Source: Merluccius polli
Taxonomy: Eukaryota > Chordata > Actinopteri > Gadiformes > Merlucciidae
Assembly (NCBI GenBank): GCA_030340625.1
Contig: JAOPHQ010004624.1
Location: 37,429-101,428, forward strand
Length of the DNA: 64,000 nucleotides
Direction of reading: 5' to 3'
In this document: positions 13,006 through 24,310 of the stretch, piece after piece
Layout of the letters: each line of letters starts with the position of its first letter
How positions within the stretch are numbered: position 1 is the first letter of the stretch
The notes under the pieces: model-generated
What the model was told of the DNA's origin: nothing
Seen by the model: the letters and a program-made list of their open reading frames with translations, nothing else
Databases searched by the model: none
Made by a program: the position numbers and the translations under genes

Positions 13006-13868
13006 GTTAGAAGTGTGAATAGCAAGGTGGTGCTGGAGATCTTGTTTCCTATCCTGACTGCCTGTGGTCATCATCACAAAAGAGTGAAGCTGATCTGTAG
13101 TTGGTGATGGCTTGTATTTCATGCATCACCTTCACATCATACATCCCATCTTAATGCAGTTCATATGCACTTTTTATCCTGCCCCCCCCCCCCCCCCACA
13201 ATTTATACACAAATTGGTTGAGAAAGACACAATTGCATTGCCTCTTTGTAACCATATGCATGTCACAGAAAAAAACATTGTATCCTTTAGTCCTTGTAAT
13301 GATATTTAAAAAATGATATTAAACTTGTATCCAGTCTGCAAATCCAAATGAACAAGATGTTCTAAATCAATAAGAATCTTTACAGTCGGATTTGCTGTTT
13401 ATTGTTTTGATCAACAACTATCTTGTATTTCTTTTATTATATTATTATGTTGAATCTGTGCATCTCATTTCCCAACACCTATGCTGTCAGCCTTCACCAT
13501 TTGAGAGCCCCTTGACCACAAGCTGACTGTGGAGAGGGAAGTGTCAACGAAGAGTATGTCTGCTGAACTCTAATTTGTACTTTCTCTGAATAAAGTTAAA
13601 ACGGATGAAAATGCTGATTATCTTGCTTTATTCCAGGAAACCCATTGTGATACTTAATGACAAACATTTGACACATAGGCTGACCCTAAAAAGGCCTGCT
13701 ACACACCAGGGTATTGACTGCAGGGGTACATGATTATGACTGGCAGTTTATTACTGTCTTGTTCTAGCCTACTTGCAGAAACCAGATCCTCATAGAGAAT
13801 AAGCATTTTAATACAAACCTTCACTGTCTTTTTCTCTCCTCTTAAGTGCTCTAGCAATATGCTCTTTG

Positions 13869-14590
13869 TCAGTGGCGTCAGTTTGGTTTTAGAAGTGGTG
13901 GGGACAATAACCATAAGCTTGAGTGTGGTTTGAAAAGTGCTGGGGACCCTTATGTAAGCTATTCATCCATTCAACGCTGCATTACAATATGCTCTACATT
14001 CGGCGCGATTGCCGCGGACCCAGCACCGGACCCGGCCGCGGACTCAGCCGCAGACCCGAGTCCACAAACAGCCCGTGTGCATGCTGTGAGGATGTCATCG
14101 TGCGCGCCTATCGCATGATTTAGACTTGACGGTTTCGGCAGACAACCCGTTCTCATCCCAACTCGTAATATACCGACGATTTGTCATCACGCTCCTAGAC
14201 GTCTGATACTGACGCAAAAGGTACCCTCCCGCGTCTGTGTGAAACGATCTGGGTTCTCATAAACCCGTTCGCGGTGGTAAGAGACGAGCAGAGTCTACAG
14301 CGTCCGCTCGCAGAGCAGAGTCTACAGCGTCAGCAGTCTACTGTGAAACAATTCACTCCAAAAAGGGTTATGGTTAGGGTTATGGTTTGGGTTATGGTTA
14401 GGGGTTATGGTTAGGGTTAGCGTAATCTATCACCGTGACCGGGTTATTATTGGAGTGAATGGACGCTGTAGACTCTGCTCTGCGAGCGGACGCTGTAGTT
14501 GGGATGAGAACGGGCTGCGGTTGAGTATGTGGGGATTTTTTCGGTCGCAATTGGGTTGCACATTTTTAAAAGTGGTGGGGACAAAATTCA
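13869..14590 (+). mobile_element. CAGTGGCGTCAGTTTGG repeat, plus-orientation copy
   Basis: Inverted relative of 6870-7605. Begins CAGTGGCGTCAGTTTGGTTT and includes GAAGTGGTGGGGACAATAAC; a second TTAAAAGTGGTGGGGACAAA sits at the other end (about 14564). It contains paired GCAGAGTCTACAGCG segments and, at about 14362-14420, degenerate GGTTAGGGTTAT repeats. The right border is approximate. Confidence 0.6.
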
Positions 14591-15127
14591 AATTATAAAT
14601 AGTGGCCACCACATCTTTGCACGATGACAGACAATGACAATGAAATTAACACACACAAACAGTTCCGAGAGCGGTAGACAAGTGCCATCCCACGTTGTTT
14701 ACTTCCTGTTGTCAAGGGAACGCAGCAGATTTCTGTAGTAGTCTAGTGAATTTGCCTGTTTAAAATAGGGAGCATTTAAAATTATTTTTTCATCAAATGT
14801 GCGCGAAACAAAGTTGGAAACAATGTCCGTAGTGGTTAGGGGATTTTTATAAATGTGATAAGCAAAAAAAATCGTACACACCCGATGGGAATTTACGACA
14901 TTCACAATATCGAGGCTCGGCCCACCGCCTTTCAACGTTACGTTCACTGTCACGTTCAACGTGGTGTAGGCTAGCCAATAGGCTGTCTTCCCTGGGCGCC
15001 AGTTTGATCAGCACAACAGTGCTGGAATTTAAGCCAATGGTTCCCCGGTTGCTCTGCAAAAAAATATTTATTTCGCCAATCAGCGTCGTCGAATTTTATA
15101 GCTTGGGGGCGCTCTGAAAAAATCCCT

Positions 15128-15380
15128 TAGTCGGCGCGTAGCACCCAGTGACGTTAAGCGTGTCATTGTCATGGGTAAGATGGCTGCCGTTAATGACACT
15201 GGCCGGTCGTCGGAAACTTCAAACAACTCATGGGTAAGTTAACGTTTGTTTTCCTCATAAATAAACGCTTTGTAAAGCCCATGAGTTGTTCGAAGTTTCC
15301 GACGACCGGCCAGTCTCATTAACGGCAGCCATCTTACCCATGACAATGAAACGCTTAACGTCACTGCTACGCGCCGACTA
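15128..15380. repeat. 253-bp near-perfect palindrome (foldback MITE)
   Basis: Arms of about 105 bp: TAGTCGGCGCGTAGCA ... TCAAACAACTCATGGG is repeated in inverse as CCCATGAGTTGTTCGAAG ... TGCTACGCGCCGACTA. The loop is about 45 bp (TAAGTTAACGTTTG..). A few mismatches. No obvious TSD. Located inside the 6.48-kb element. Confidence 0.85.
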
Positions 15381-18300
15381 GTGGTGTGTAGACTGTATTG
15401 CGTGAAGTTACAGACAAATGGTTTTTACACACGGATCGCATTTGCAGATCTGCACGGCAGAAGTGTGCCAAAATCCACGTGTAAACACAGGGGCAGCGCG
15501 TGACAATGGTTCCCCAGTGAGGAGGACTATGAGAGGGGGAAGACCGCCAGGATGCCGGTTCTGAGCTTATCAACTGTCTTCCAATCCGTGAAAAAAACCA
15601 TTACGGCCTCTCACTCTCTCGTGCTCTGTCTCTCACTCCTCCCTCAATTGAATAAGCTTTATTGGCTGTCTCTGTCACACTCTCTCATTGACTCACTCAT
15701 GTTTCACACACATTTGCCATTAAAATATTGATCTCAATAGGAACATAACTATGTTTGCTTTGTTTTGCTTTTTGTTGTTGTTTCTAAGTTCTGAGCTGGA
15801 TTACTGTTCATACTAGCTAAAATGTTAAAATTATCTTTCTTTTCATACTTGGTTGTCCCACCCTCTCTTTGAGAGCCTTCTCTCTCTCTTTCATTGTATC
15901 AACACCATTATCCAATTGTCAATTTGTCTACAGTGAACTTTAATCAATCCCCAGCTGTAGACTACATATCTTTAAATAACTAGATTGTTGTATTACCTTT
16001 TATAATTTATCTTTGTGTTTGCACTTTCTATCTGGACACGGAGTATAATAAACATGCAACTTGTTCATTATCATTACCTGTGAAACTGTTGATTTCTACA
16101 TGGCAGTTAAATTAATATTGTCTTTTTAGACCATTGGTATTGAGTGGTTTGAGTTATTTTATTGGTATAGGCAAGGGACATGGGCATCGCCATCATATAT
16201 TTAGGGGGACGCAATTGACCAAATAGCGAACAATAAATATGAGTCTGTGTGAAACATTGAAATTTACCCACACACAAATTTATCATTGTGAATGATTTGG
16301 GATCTCCAGCTGGTCACCCTAAAATGCACCAGAATGCAGGAAATCACATTTACAAAATTCAAAATTTTCTGGGGGAGGACCCCCAGACCCCCCCCCAATA
16401 TAGAGCCCCACCTACAGTATTTTTCACCAGCCGCCACTGCCCTGCGTTGTACCGTCTCTTAAAACAACAAGCGCATCTTGCAGGCAGGCAAATTGTGAAA
16501 GGTCACGTTGATAGCCTATGATGTCACCCAGCACACTGAGCGCCGGTAAACGAGGCTACAAAGTACAAACTTTACTTCTATATTATTACTTTTAGACATT
16601 TTTATTTTCGAATAATTGATTCACATGTTAATGTTTAATTGTTCATGTGTAATTTTACAAAGCATTGAAAATTTAAATGACCACTCAAAAGGGCACTTTG
16701 GTCCTTCAGAGGGAAAAGGGCAGGGGCTCTGCACGTGCCTGAAGCTCGGTGACCAATGTGTTGACTTGATAATAGTGTTTGTGTAGTAGGTGTGTGTGTA
16801 GCAGGTGTGTGTGTAACAGGTGTGTGCATAACAGGTATTAACATGTCATTAACGGTGGTAACTGATTCACGTCTGACTGAAAGCAGTTGGTGTGTGCTCA
16901 GTACTGGGCAATGAAGCATTACTGGACGAAACTCATGATGCATCAGGCTCATGATGTCAGAGAAAATAGAGGGGGAAAATATCCCCTTTCATTGTTAAAT
17001 AAATATCACATTGGTGATATTCCTAAACCCATCAATAAATCCATCTGATGAATTGTCACAAAACGGCTGGGATGTGGTTCATAGGAATAGGAAAAGGAAG
17101 AATGAAAAGGCATGCAACCACTTCACACCTTGACAAATGTATTATGTGCTTCATATGATGGCATGCTATTGCGTAAGATTTAATGATGTTTTTGTTTCTC
17201 ATTAAATGGCTACTTAAATTACTACTACTTAATTTTTCCCATGAACACATGTTTTTACAGGTATTCTGTTCTGTGTTTTACATATTCTGTGTTTTTACAG
17301 GTATTCTGTTCTGTGTTTTACATATTCTGTGTTTTTACAGGTATCCTGCAACATAGTTGCATTCATTTGAACAAATAAATGGAATGAATGTCAGCATAAA
17401 TGTAACAAAATCATTTGAAGGTGAATTATGGCACCAGAATGGAGTATGTGTTTAATCTTAAAGTCTGTGTAAACCAAAAGTAAATGTGTTTAGAGTTTGC
17501 TACACTATAGAACAATGTGTTATTGTGACGCAACTGCGCTCTGGTTGTTAGGGGCGGGGCAATGCTAAGGGATAGCGCGTTACGTCTTCATGTACCCTTT
17601 ACGCCCCGCCCATAAAATCCTGAAAATGGTGAAAAAAAGAAAAACGGTCTAACTCCACAATTCAACATTAAATGGTTATACAGTCTTTTCACATGTTTTC
17701 AGCAATGATGTTCTAACGTGTGTAATGTGTTGAGAAACAAATCGCAGAATTTGCTTTACACGGTCTTTAATCCATCCGATGATTAAACCAATGAAATCAT
17801 ACATCTGCAATGGGTTGATGGGCAGATTTTATTCTGTGCACAAAAAATGAATGTGCACAAAAAAAGTGCACATTCATTTAATTCCCACGAACGACGATTG
17901 CGACATCACTGCTGTGTCATGCCATTAATCATTCTGTCATGTGAATGATGAGAATTAGATGGGAGATTCCACTGTACTGGTATGGGAACGGTGATACAGC
18001 TCAACAAGCTGCTACACCACTGGGTGACAGAGAGGTTCAGGCTTGTACTGTCAGATAGGCCGTTGGTGTCCACAAACTCATTAAAACATGCCGTAAAGCC
18101 ATCCTGCTTTGGTCTGCCACACACACACGCACACGCACACATGCAGCTAAACTATTACAAAGGGACTGACCTGAGCCTCCTTGTAAGGACGCTGTTGGTT
18201 CCTTACAACACACACTTCCTCTTCCTTTCTGGTGGCAGACAGACAAGATGATCTGCGGCCATTGCTGACTCGTTCCCGCCGGTCTCTCAGTATCTCTTTC

Positions 18301-18499
18301 CCCACGGTAGACCGTTCTCTACACAAAGACGTTAACATCTGTGATGTTATGTACTACTTGTTGTTACGTTGTCGATGCCTAAGGATTTTGGATTAATTAT
18401 TGGACTAATCATAATTATTAGCATTTATAATATAATATCATGTTGTAGTGGGTTTCAAGACAGAAAAGTAAAATCAAACACAAACACAAATGCAATCGT

Positions 18500-18616
<117 letters not shown>

Positions 18617-19192
18617 TGTCCCCAGATGGTTTAGTCAAATTTGTTTCTTCATATAGCGAAGATAAAAAAGGCCACATCCTTGCACTCATTTCCTGAGTGC
18701 ACTGGTGTACAAGACGATAGTGACTCTTTGATTAGAACAGATCAAACAATCACTATCGTATCATAATGGGCTTTAGGTAACATAAATACATATGCAATTC
18801 ATTGATTTTACCTGTGGCAGCCACATGCATTTTCTATTATTTCATCCATTGAGTAGAAATGCCATTCTGGATCTGAAAGTCTTGAAATGTGATTCCCTGT
18901 GTTTTTTTTTTAGAAGGTTAGAAATGATGTATTATTATATTATTAAGCCAACCTTGTTGCACACCAATTACATCTCAGACTAGTAATAGTTCTTTTTTTC
19001 TGAGATTGTAGGACTGGCAGACAAATTCAAATTATGAAGTTGAAAAGGCATATTAAAGCATTTCAATGATGTCTAAAGGGCATTGTTGGATTCAGGTAAC
19101 ATTATATACAACATAGTTATATTGATAGTGGCTACAAAAAGGCTACTGCAACATGTGCCGAAGAGGACTTTCTATCTGCTACAGCAACATGT

Positions 19193-20443
19193 CTATCTAT
19201 CTGGTAGATATTTTTGCAATAGTTCTAATGATTTTTCTTCACCATTGCTGCTGGAGGTTAAGGAGATGGAGGAAGTGGATGATGAAGAGTCTAGAAGATC
19301 TCTTGGATGGAGGTCAAGTCTGGGGCCTCTGTCTGGTCTAGAGAACCCCAGGGCTTCCACGTCCACCAGACTGTGAGCACGGCTGTCATCATCTGACAGC
19401 TTGAGGTGGTGGTGGTTGGGACTCCCAGGCCAATCGTATTCTGGGAGATACTCAATATCGATGCTAATGCTACTCTTCATTGTTTTAGCGCTTGCAGGGA
19501 AATGCCTGGGCGTTTGTTCGGACTTGCGAGGTGTCGACACAAGTCCTCTTTTGATTTGAGAAGTGGGAAAAGAGGACGATGTTGTCTTGGCCTGTTGTTG
19601 ACCCTTGGCCCATCTTGGAGTGGCTGTAGTCCCTGGACTTTTTGGCTTCTTGGTCTTGTCACATCGGCAGGCCAGGGGATCTGTTGTAGTTCTTGTAGAG
19701 TCTTGTGAAAGTGAGTTTTCCATCTTTGGGCCCGTGACTCTGCAGCCATTCATGATCTTAAATCTAACAACAACTTCCTGATTCCTGCTGGCCTGCGGGG
19801 ACATTACAGTGTTTGGACAAGGGGGGGGTCACTTCATAAAGCTGCTCCAGACCGGCTCGGGGCACAATATGGACGCAGCCCTGCGACACTGATGCCTTGC
19901 TTTGGGTTCCTGGCTCCTCCCAGGTATTAAAGAAGCATCTGATTTGTTTTTCCGTACCAGCCTTCAACACAGGCTGACTGTTTGTTTGGTCAACCATTTC
20001 CCCCCCGGCCACTACACTAGCCATACGAGCCTCCTGTTGTCTTGAGTGTTTAACACAGAGCATGTCTTCCAACAGATGGCTACGTAGCTCTTCTCCGGAA
20101 GGCTGTATCGTTGTTTTTCCTCCATGGAGTTCTCCACTGTACATGTTGTTCTGTGTGGAACATGGCACGTGGTTTCTGTGGTGGGTTGAAGCACGTCACA
20201 GAGTTGAGCTTGGGGAAGCAGTGGGGCACAGAGAAGGGTTTCGGTGGGGGCTGAGCAACAGGGCTGGTTTCATCTTGGGGTCTGATGCTGAGGAGGAGGC
20301 TGCCGTTTGATTTCTGTACCGTACTCGCTAGTGGTCTGGGACCGGTGAAGATCTGGGCCACATCTGTGACAAGTTAGTGGTGACTGGTTCTCACGTCCCC
20401 TGCTGCCCTCATGCTTCCTCAACCTCGTCCCTGCAGCGCTGTC
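19193..20443 (-). pseudogene. Copy A of unknown minus-strand gene, 3' part, frameshifted
   Basis: Same coding sequence as 26879-27853, but split into two frames (19193-19804 and 19764-20168, minus) by one extra G in a homopolymer (8 G at 19821-19828; 7 in copy B). The C-terminal half is otherwise intact, including SSISIDIEYLPEYDWPGSP and the end LELLQKYLPDR. The upstream exon candidate starting at 20443 (DSAAGTRLRKHEGS) is present, but the next upstream exon, seen beside copy B at 28291-28421, lies outside the duplicated block and has no counterpart here. I read this as a truncated duplicate, although a homopolymer sequencing error could fake the frameshift. Confidence 0.7.
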
Positions 20444-20491
20444 CTGAGAACATGAGGCCCACTTTTCATTCATAAACAAACAATACTCTAA

Positions 20492-22674
20492 TTAAAATGA
20501 TGCAACATACTTAGAAAGACCATGGACATGCTGTAAAACACATTAATTCCTCACAGAATTGACGGTGGAAATACAGGTGAATCACTAGGATTAAGCTTAG
20601 CCTGGCTGTTAGCCTGGTCTGGAGCAGGCTAGCTGCAGAGAATAAATCACCATGGTAACTTAGCCGTGTGGGGTTTGTGTCCCGGGGAAGAAGGCCGCCG
20701 ACACAGGAACGCTTTTAACTCACTTTATTTGTTTAGGTTTAAGTTATTTAACTATGAAACAGAAGGAGAAGTATTATATGTATTTCACGCCGCGGGCGAG
20801 AGCCCCCCTCGCTTTGCATCCGTCCCGATGCGCTACCTGGGGTGTTCTGACTCGAGCCGGCGACTTCCGCCGGAAGTCACTGGGCAGGAGGCGTGGCCTC
20901 TATGACGCTAGTGTTGAGCGCCAGCCCCAGTGTATTATGTTTGCCGCCATCTGGTGTTGAGGTGCAGTTACTACAACTTGTATATTTATTTCTACTCCTG
21001 GCTATGTGCAGATATTACAGCCTGCTGATACATGTCATTATTTATTCGCAACAGCCGGGTTAAGTTTGATCTGCTTTCATGCAACCGACTTGAGGCTAAA
21101 TTCAGCCAGGATAACCTAAAACCATAAACATATCCTGGCTTAATCCCTTATCCTAGTTTTGTGCAATACCCCCCTCGTGGTTGTTAACCCTAACCCTGAG
21201 ACTGTAAATAAATAAAGGTCACACCAGCATATTGTCTCTCTGATTAATTATTAGCCTACAGGGTACTTTAAGACCACAAGCATATTATACAGCTGAATAA
21301 CCCGATATATTTTGGGGACTTTTAACCTCATAGCCAGTAACTGTTTTACTGGATAAATAAAGCAGGTGGATTGTATGCTAACAACTGGAAGAACATCTCC
21401 TATTAACTCAGATGAAACATTTTGATGAACCACACGTTTACACTTTAAGGAGTAACTATAGTAACCACAGGGACAATCACATTGCATTTACAACTTTACA
21501 AGTGATGGTGTGACATGTTGAATATGTAAGCCTGCAACTGTAACTGTAAGCCACCTTGTTTCAACAGGGCTATCAAGTGTAAAATCTGGGACTTTTCACC
21601 TATACGTTTATCTGCATGTTGTTTATATAGCCATGTTGTTTATCTAGTCATGTTGTTTATGTGGCCATGTTTACCATGGCGTGTTTGCCCCTATGATTTC
21701 AGTGTCTGTTTGTGCAGAGCACTAGTTGGCCGCTAGATGGTGCTGTTGCTAAATGCTGGGCCTCCTCTAGTCAGCGCCTCTCGCCGGTTCTATATAGCGC
21801 AGAACGGTGACCCGACATGCTCTGTTTACAGTCTCCATCTGCAGCCATAGGGGCAATTGCTCTGTCGCTACGTTAGCCACTTTTTAGAGTTTAACACGGT
21901 TTTAAACTCGTCGGTGACGCAGAGAAGTCACGTGACGTCTTAAGCTCCATTGCTGTGTCGTATGTACCTGTGGTTTAACCTGCAGCTGCGTTTTACCTTG
22001 ATCTCAATTGCTGTGTCTTCAGAGAAATTCACATCAGACACTAGAGGCGTATTTTGTGCGTGTTAGTCTAGTCTCGAAACGGACATGGTTTTAGAGGAGA
22101 CTAAACCAGTTTGCAGGATGAAACAAGGCTCCATTATAACCGACACACACAGAATTAGTTTTATTAATTATTATTAGTAGTATTAATAATAATGTATGAT
22201 ACATTTACACTTATTACGCCGGATAGGCCTTCAGTACAATAACAATATTGGACATAGTCGACTTGGAATGAGCAGTGATATTTCACGGCTCACGGGGCTC
22301 AGGTCTCGGTCGTGCGTCCGCTCAGCAATAGCATTACGCGTTTCAACTTTCAAGCGCTTCCATAAATTCTTTTAACGTGCCGCTGCTCGGTCTTCTGCTG
22401 GAAGATCTACTGTTAAATGTGTTTGAGACATCATCCCAAACAGACTTTCTTCGGAGCGTGGTGGTGTCTTTCCTCTTCCACCGTGTCCACAACACCTCGA
22501 ATGCAGTACAATAAATATAACTTCTGCTCGTTATATTTCTCTATCCGAGACATGTTCATCGTGTCAGGGGGGTATATGCAGCAACAATTTTGGCGCCCCC
22601 CATAAACATTACGTGGTGCGCGGTTGTTGACGGGGGCGCCCCCCTGGTGCGGCGCGATTGATTGATTGACGTAG
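20492..22674. other. Intergenic between the duplicated blocks
   Basis: No convincing gene. 20640-20960 is GC-richer with GCCGCCGACACAGG and GCGCCAGCCCCAG segments and may be a decayed repeat. 21570-21640 has three copies of a CATGTTGTTTAT phrase. 22600-22660 contains a CGCGGTTGTTGACGGGGGCG segment related to the G-tract motif at 62242-62347. Element class not assigned. Confidence 0.45.
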
Positions 22675-24310
22675 CCCAGCAAACATTTCGACGTCGATCA
22701 GAGGTCTAATCGACGTTGGTCATGGAGGTCGATACGACGTCGATTTGATGGGCTGATATGAAAGTTTTTCTGACGTCGGTCTTTCGACGGACGTCGTTTC
22801 GACGGCTCATCGACGACATCAATCCACGTCGTCTCAACGTTGTATAGACATTTCAACTTTTTTTACTTTTAAGCCAAGACACTAAATACCCACATATTTA
22901 AGAAAAACAATAGTGCTACATTTCAATTACCTTGTAGTATAGGCCTATGCCCCAATTTACGGTTTTCAGTATAGCTACCCACCAAACCTGTAACAAGCAA
23001 TTCTTGGGCTGCATGAAGATAATTAAATATTTCTAAATCGGTTGTAAACCTATTTACAACCATTTACACCAATTCCAGCCAACATTACCTCAAACCGTGT
23101 CGTCAACAAGTCCAATAGACGTCGAGTCACGTGACTTTATTTCGACCCTTTGCCGACATGAGACATGTATAGAAACAAATGTAGCCTATAGATCATTTGG
23201 TCATATCAAAAGGATAGCGATATTTGGCTAGATAGATCCATCTATAATATTTTGTTTAGTTATGAATACTAAATCAAGCATTAATACTCTTCAACAACAG
23301 ACGGATTCAGGGTATTAAGTATATTAACAAAACATTTATTATTTTTTAGCAAAGTAAGCCTATATCTTTGAGAACAAGAACAAAATAAAAAACTCATTGG
23401 GACAAAACTCCCACGCCCCTAGTCCTTGCAGGCGCATGTTTGAGATGGAGACCCATGGCTGCTTCAACTTCTGTCTGTGGCCTTGCAGTTCCATTTCTTA
23501 ACAGCAGCTGGAAAGAAAGACAGTTAACATTAGCCCGAAACGGGATGCTGCTACCCCCCCCGGGATGCTGCTACCCCCCCCCCCCCCCCCCCGCTGCTAC
23601 CCCCGCTGGGAAGTAGCAGCGGCCCGCTTTGGGGCTACGCTAATGTTATGCTAGCTTTCCAGCCCCCAGTTCGTATGTAACGTTACAAATACGAAAGCCA
23701 GCTATCCGTGAGAATTATGCCATGTAGACTTAAACAGTTAAGCATGCAGATGAAAAAAGGATAATGTCCTTACAAATACATTTTCATTTTAAATAAGAGT
23801 GTCTTTTCGGAACTCACCTGGAACTTCGACGCTTGCCAAACTTGACTGCGAAATATCACCTAGTGCGCATGCGCACGGGTTGCAGGACAAAGGGATAGGG
23901 TTGTTGGGATTACGTGTTGGTGCGCAAGGAAAAATAGTTCCTAAATGGAACCTGATAAATGCATTTACTCAAATTCCATTTAGGAACTATTTTGCCAGCA
24001 TGCTGGAATAAAACATTTTAGCACCTATTTTGGCCATATACATGATAGCATATTGCGTTTGGAATAATAACACTTTTCAATAACACAATTAATGTGTAAA
24101 CATTATACCGTTCACACTAATGTTCCAAAGTTACATCGTTGTTAAGTTAAATATCGATATAAACAGTGTTTATTCAGTTACACCACTGACAAACATGCTT
24201 TCCTCGAAATCACAATTTCCGTATGTTTTCATGTCGGCAAATGGTCGAAATAAAGTCACGTTGTGACCCGGCGTATTTTAGACTTGTTGAATGCAGAAAT
24301 GTTTGCTGGG
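22675..24310. mobile_element. DNA element with CCCAGCAAACATTTC inverted ends
   Basis: Starts CCCAGCAAACATTTC and ends GAAATGTTTGCTGGG (15-bp perfect inverted repeat), 1636 bp. The left portion is dense in CGACGTCG and GACGTC-type steps; sub-terminal ACAAGTCC..GACGTCGAGTCACG blocks occur near 23108 (plus) and, inverted, near 24240 and 24390. The right end is partly tandem-duplicated (GTTACACCACT at 24179 and 24324). A C18 run lies at about 23575. No transposase seen; superfamily not assigned. Confidence 0.7.

Larger units (their letters stand above)
9963..16439. mobile_element. 6.48-kb hAT-like element with perfect 8-bp TSD
   Basis: Starts CAGTGGCGGCT and ends AGCCGCCACTG (11-bp perfect inverted termini). 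Identical CCCTGCGT lies on both sides (9955-9962 and 16440-16447). It contains a candidate promoter and first exon (10365-10501), a spliced cysteine-rich ORF (10635-11391, minus), a hAT element with its own TSD (11832-13005), a CAGTGGCGTC repeat (13869-14590), a segment at about 14600-15120 resembling an inverted diverged copy of its own left end (shared GGCGGTGGGCCGAG and TTGTTTCCAAC), and a 253-bp palindrome. The 3' end has the GGGGGAGGACCCCCAGACCC and GCCCCACCTAC motifs often seen at fish hAT ends. No complete transposase found. Confidence 0.82.
8878..16741. mobile_element. Outer hAT element, split by a nested insertion
   Basis: The left end CAGGGCCGTGCAGAGACCC is mirrored at the right end (16722-16741), whose reverse complement reads CAGGCACGTGCAGAGCCC. 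Net of the nested 9963-16439 element it is only about 1.4 kb, so it is an internally deleted copy. It keeps a hAT C-terminal dimerisation segment on the minus strand (9760-9909). Flanks TTGTAAAG and AAGCTCGG do not match, so no TSD remains; the right end coincides with the start of duplicated block A at 16741. Confidence 0.72.

Noticed and set aside
14362..14420. GGTTAGGGTTAT tract as interstitial telomere
   Set aside because: Degenerate and only about 60 bp, lying inside a transposon copy; the same TE family at 6860-6890 has a related CCATAACC tract.
8878..16741. A complete, active hAT transposase in the nest
   Set aside because: Only the C-terminal dimerisation scrap (9760-9909) was found; no catalytic blocks are visible elsewhere in the interval.
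19083..19376. Plus-strand 97-codon ORF (and its twin at 26769-27062)
   Set aside because: Antisense shadow of the duplicated minus-strand gene, which has the longer, more constrained frame.
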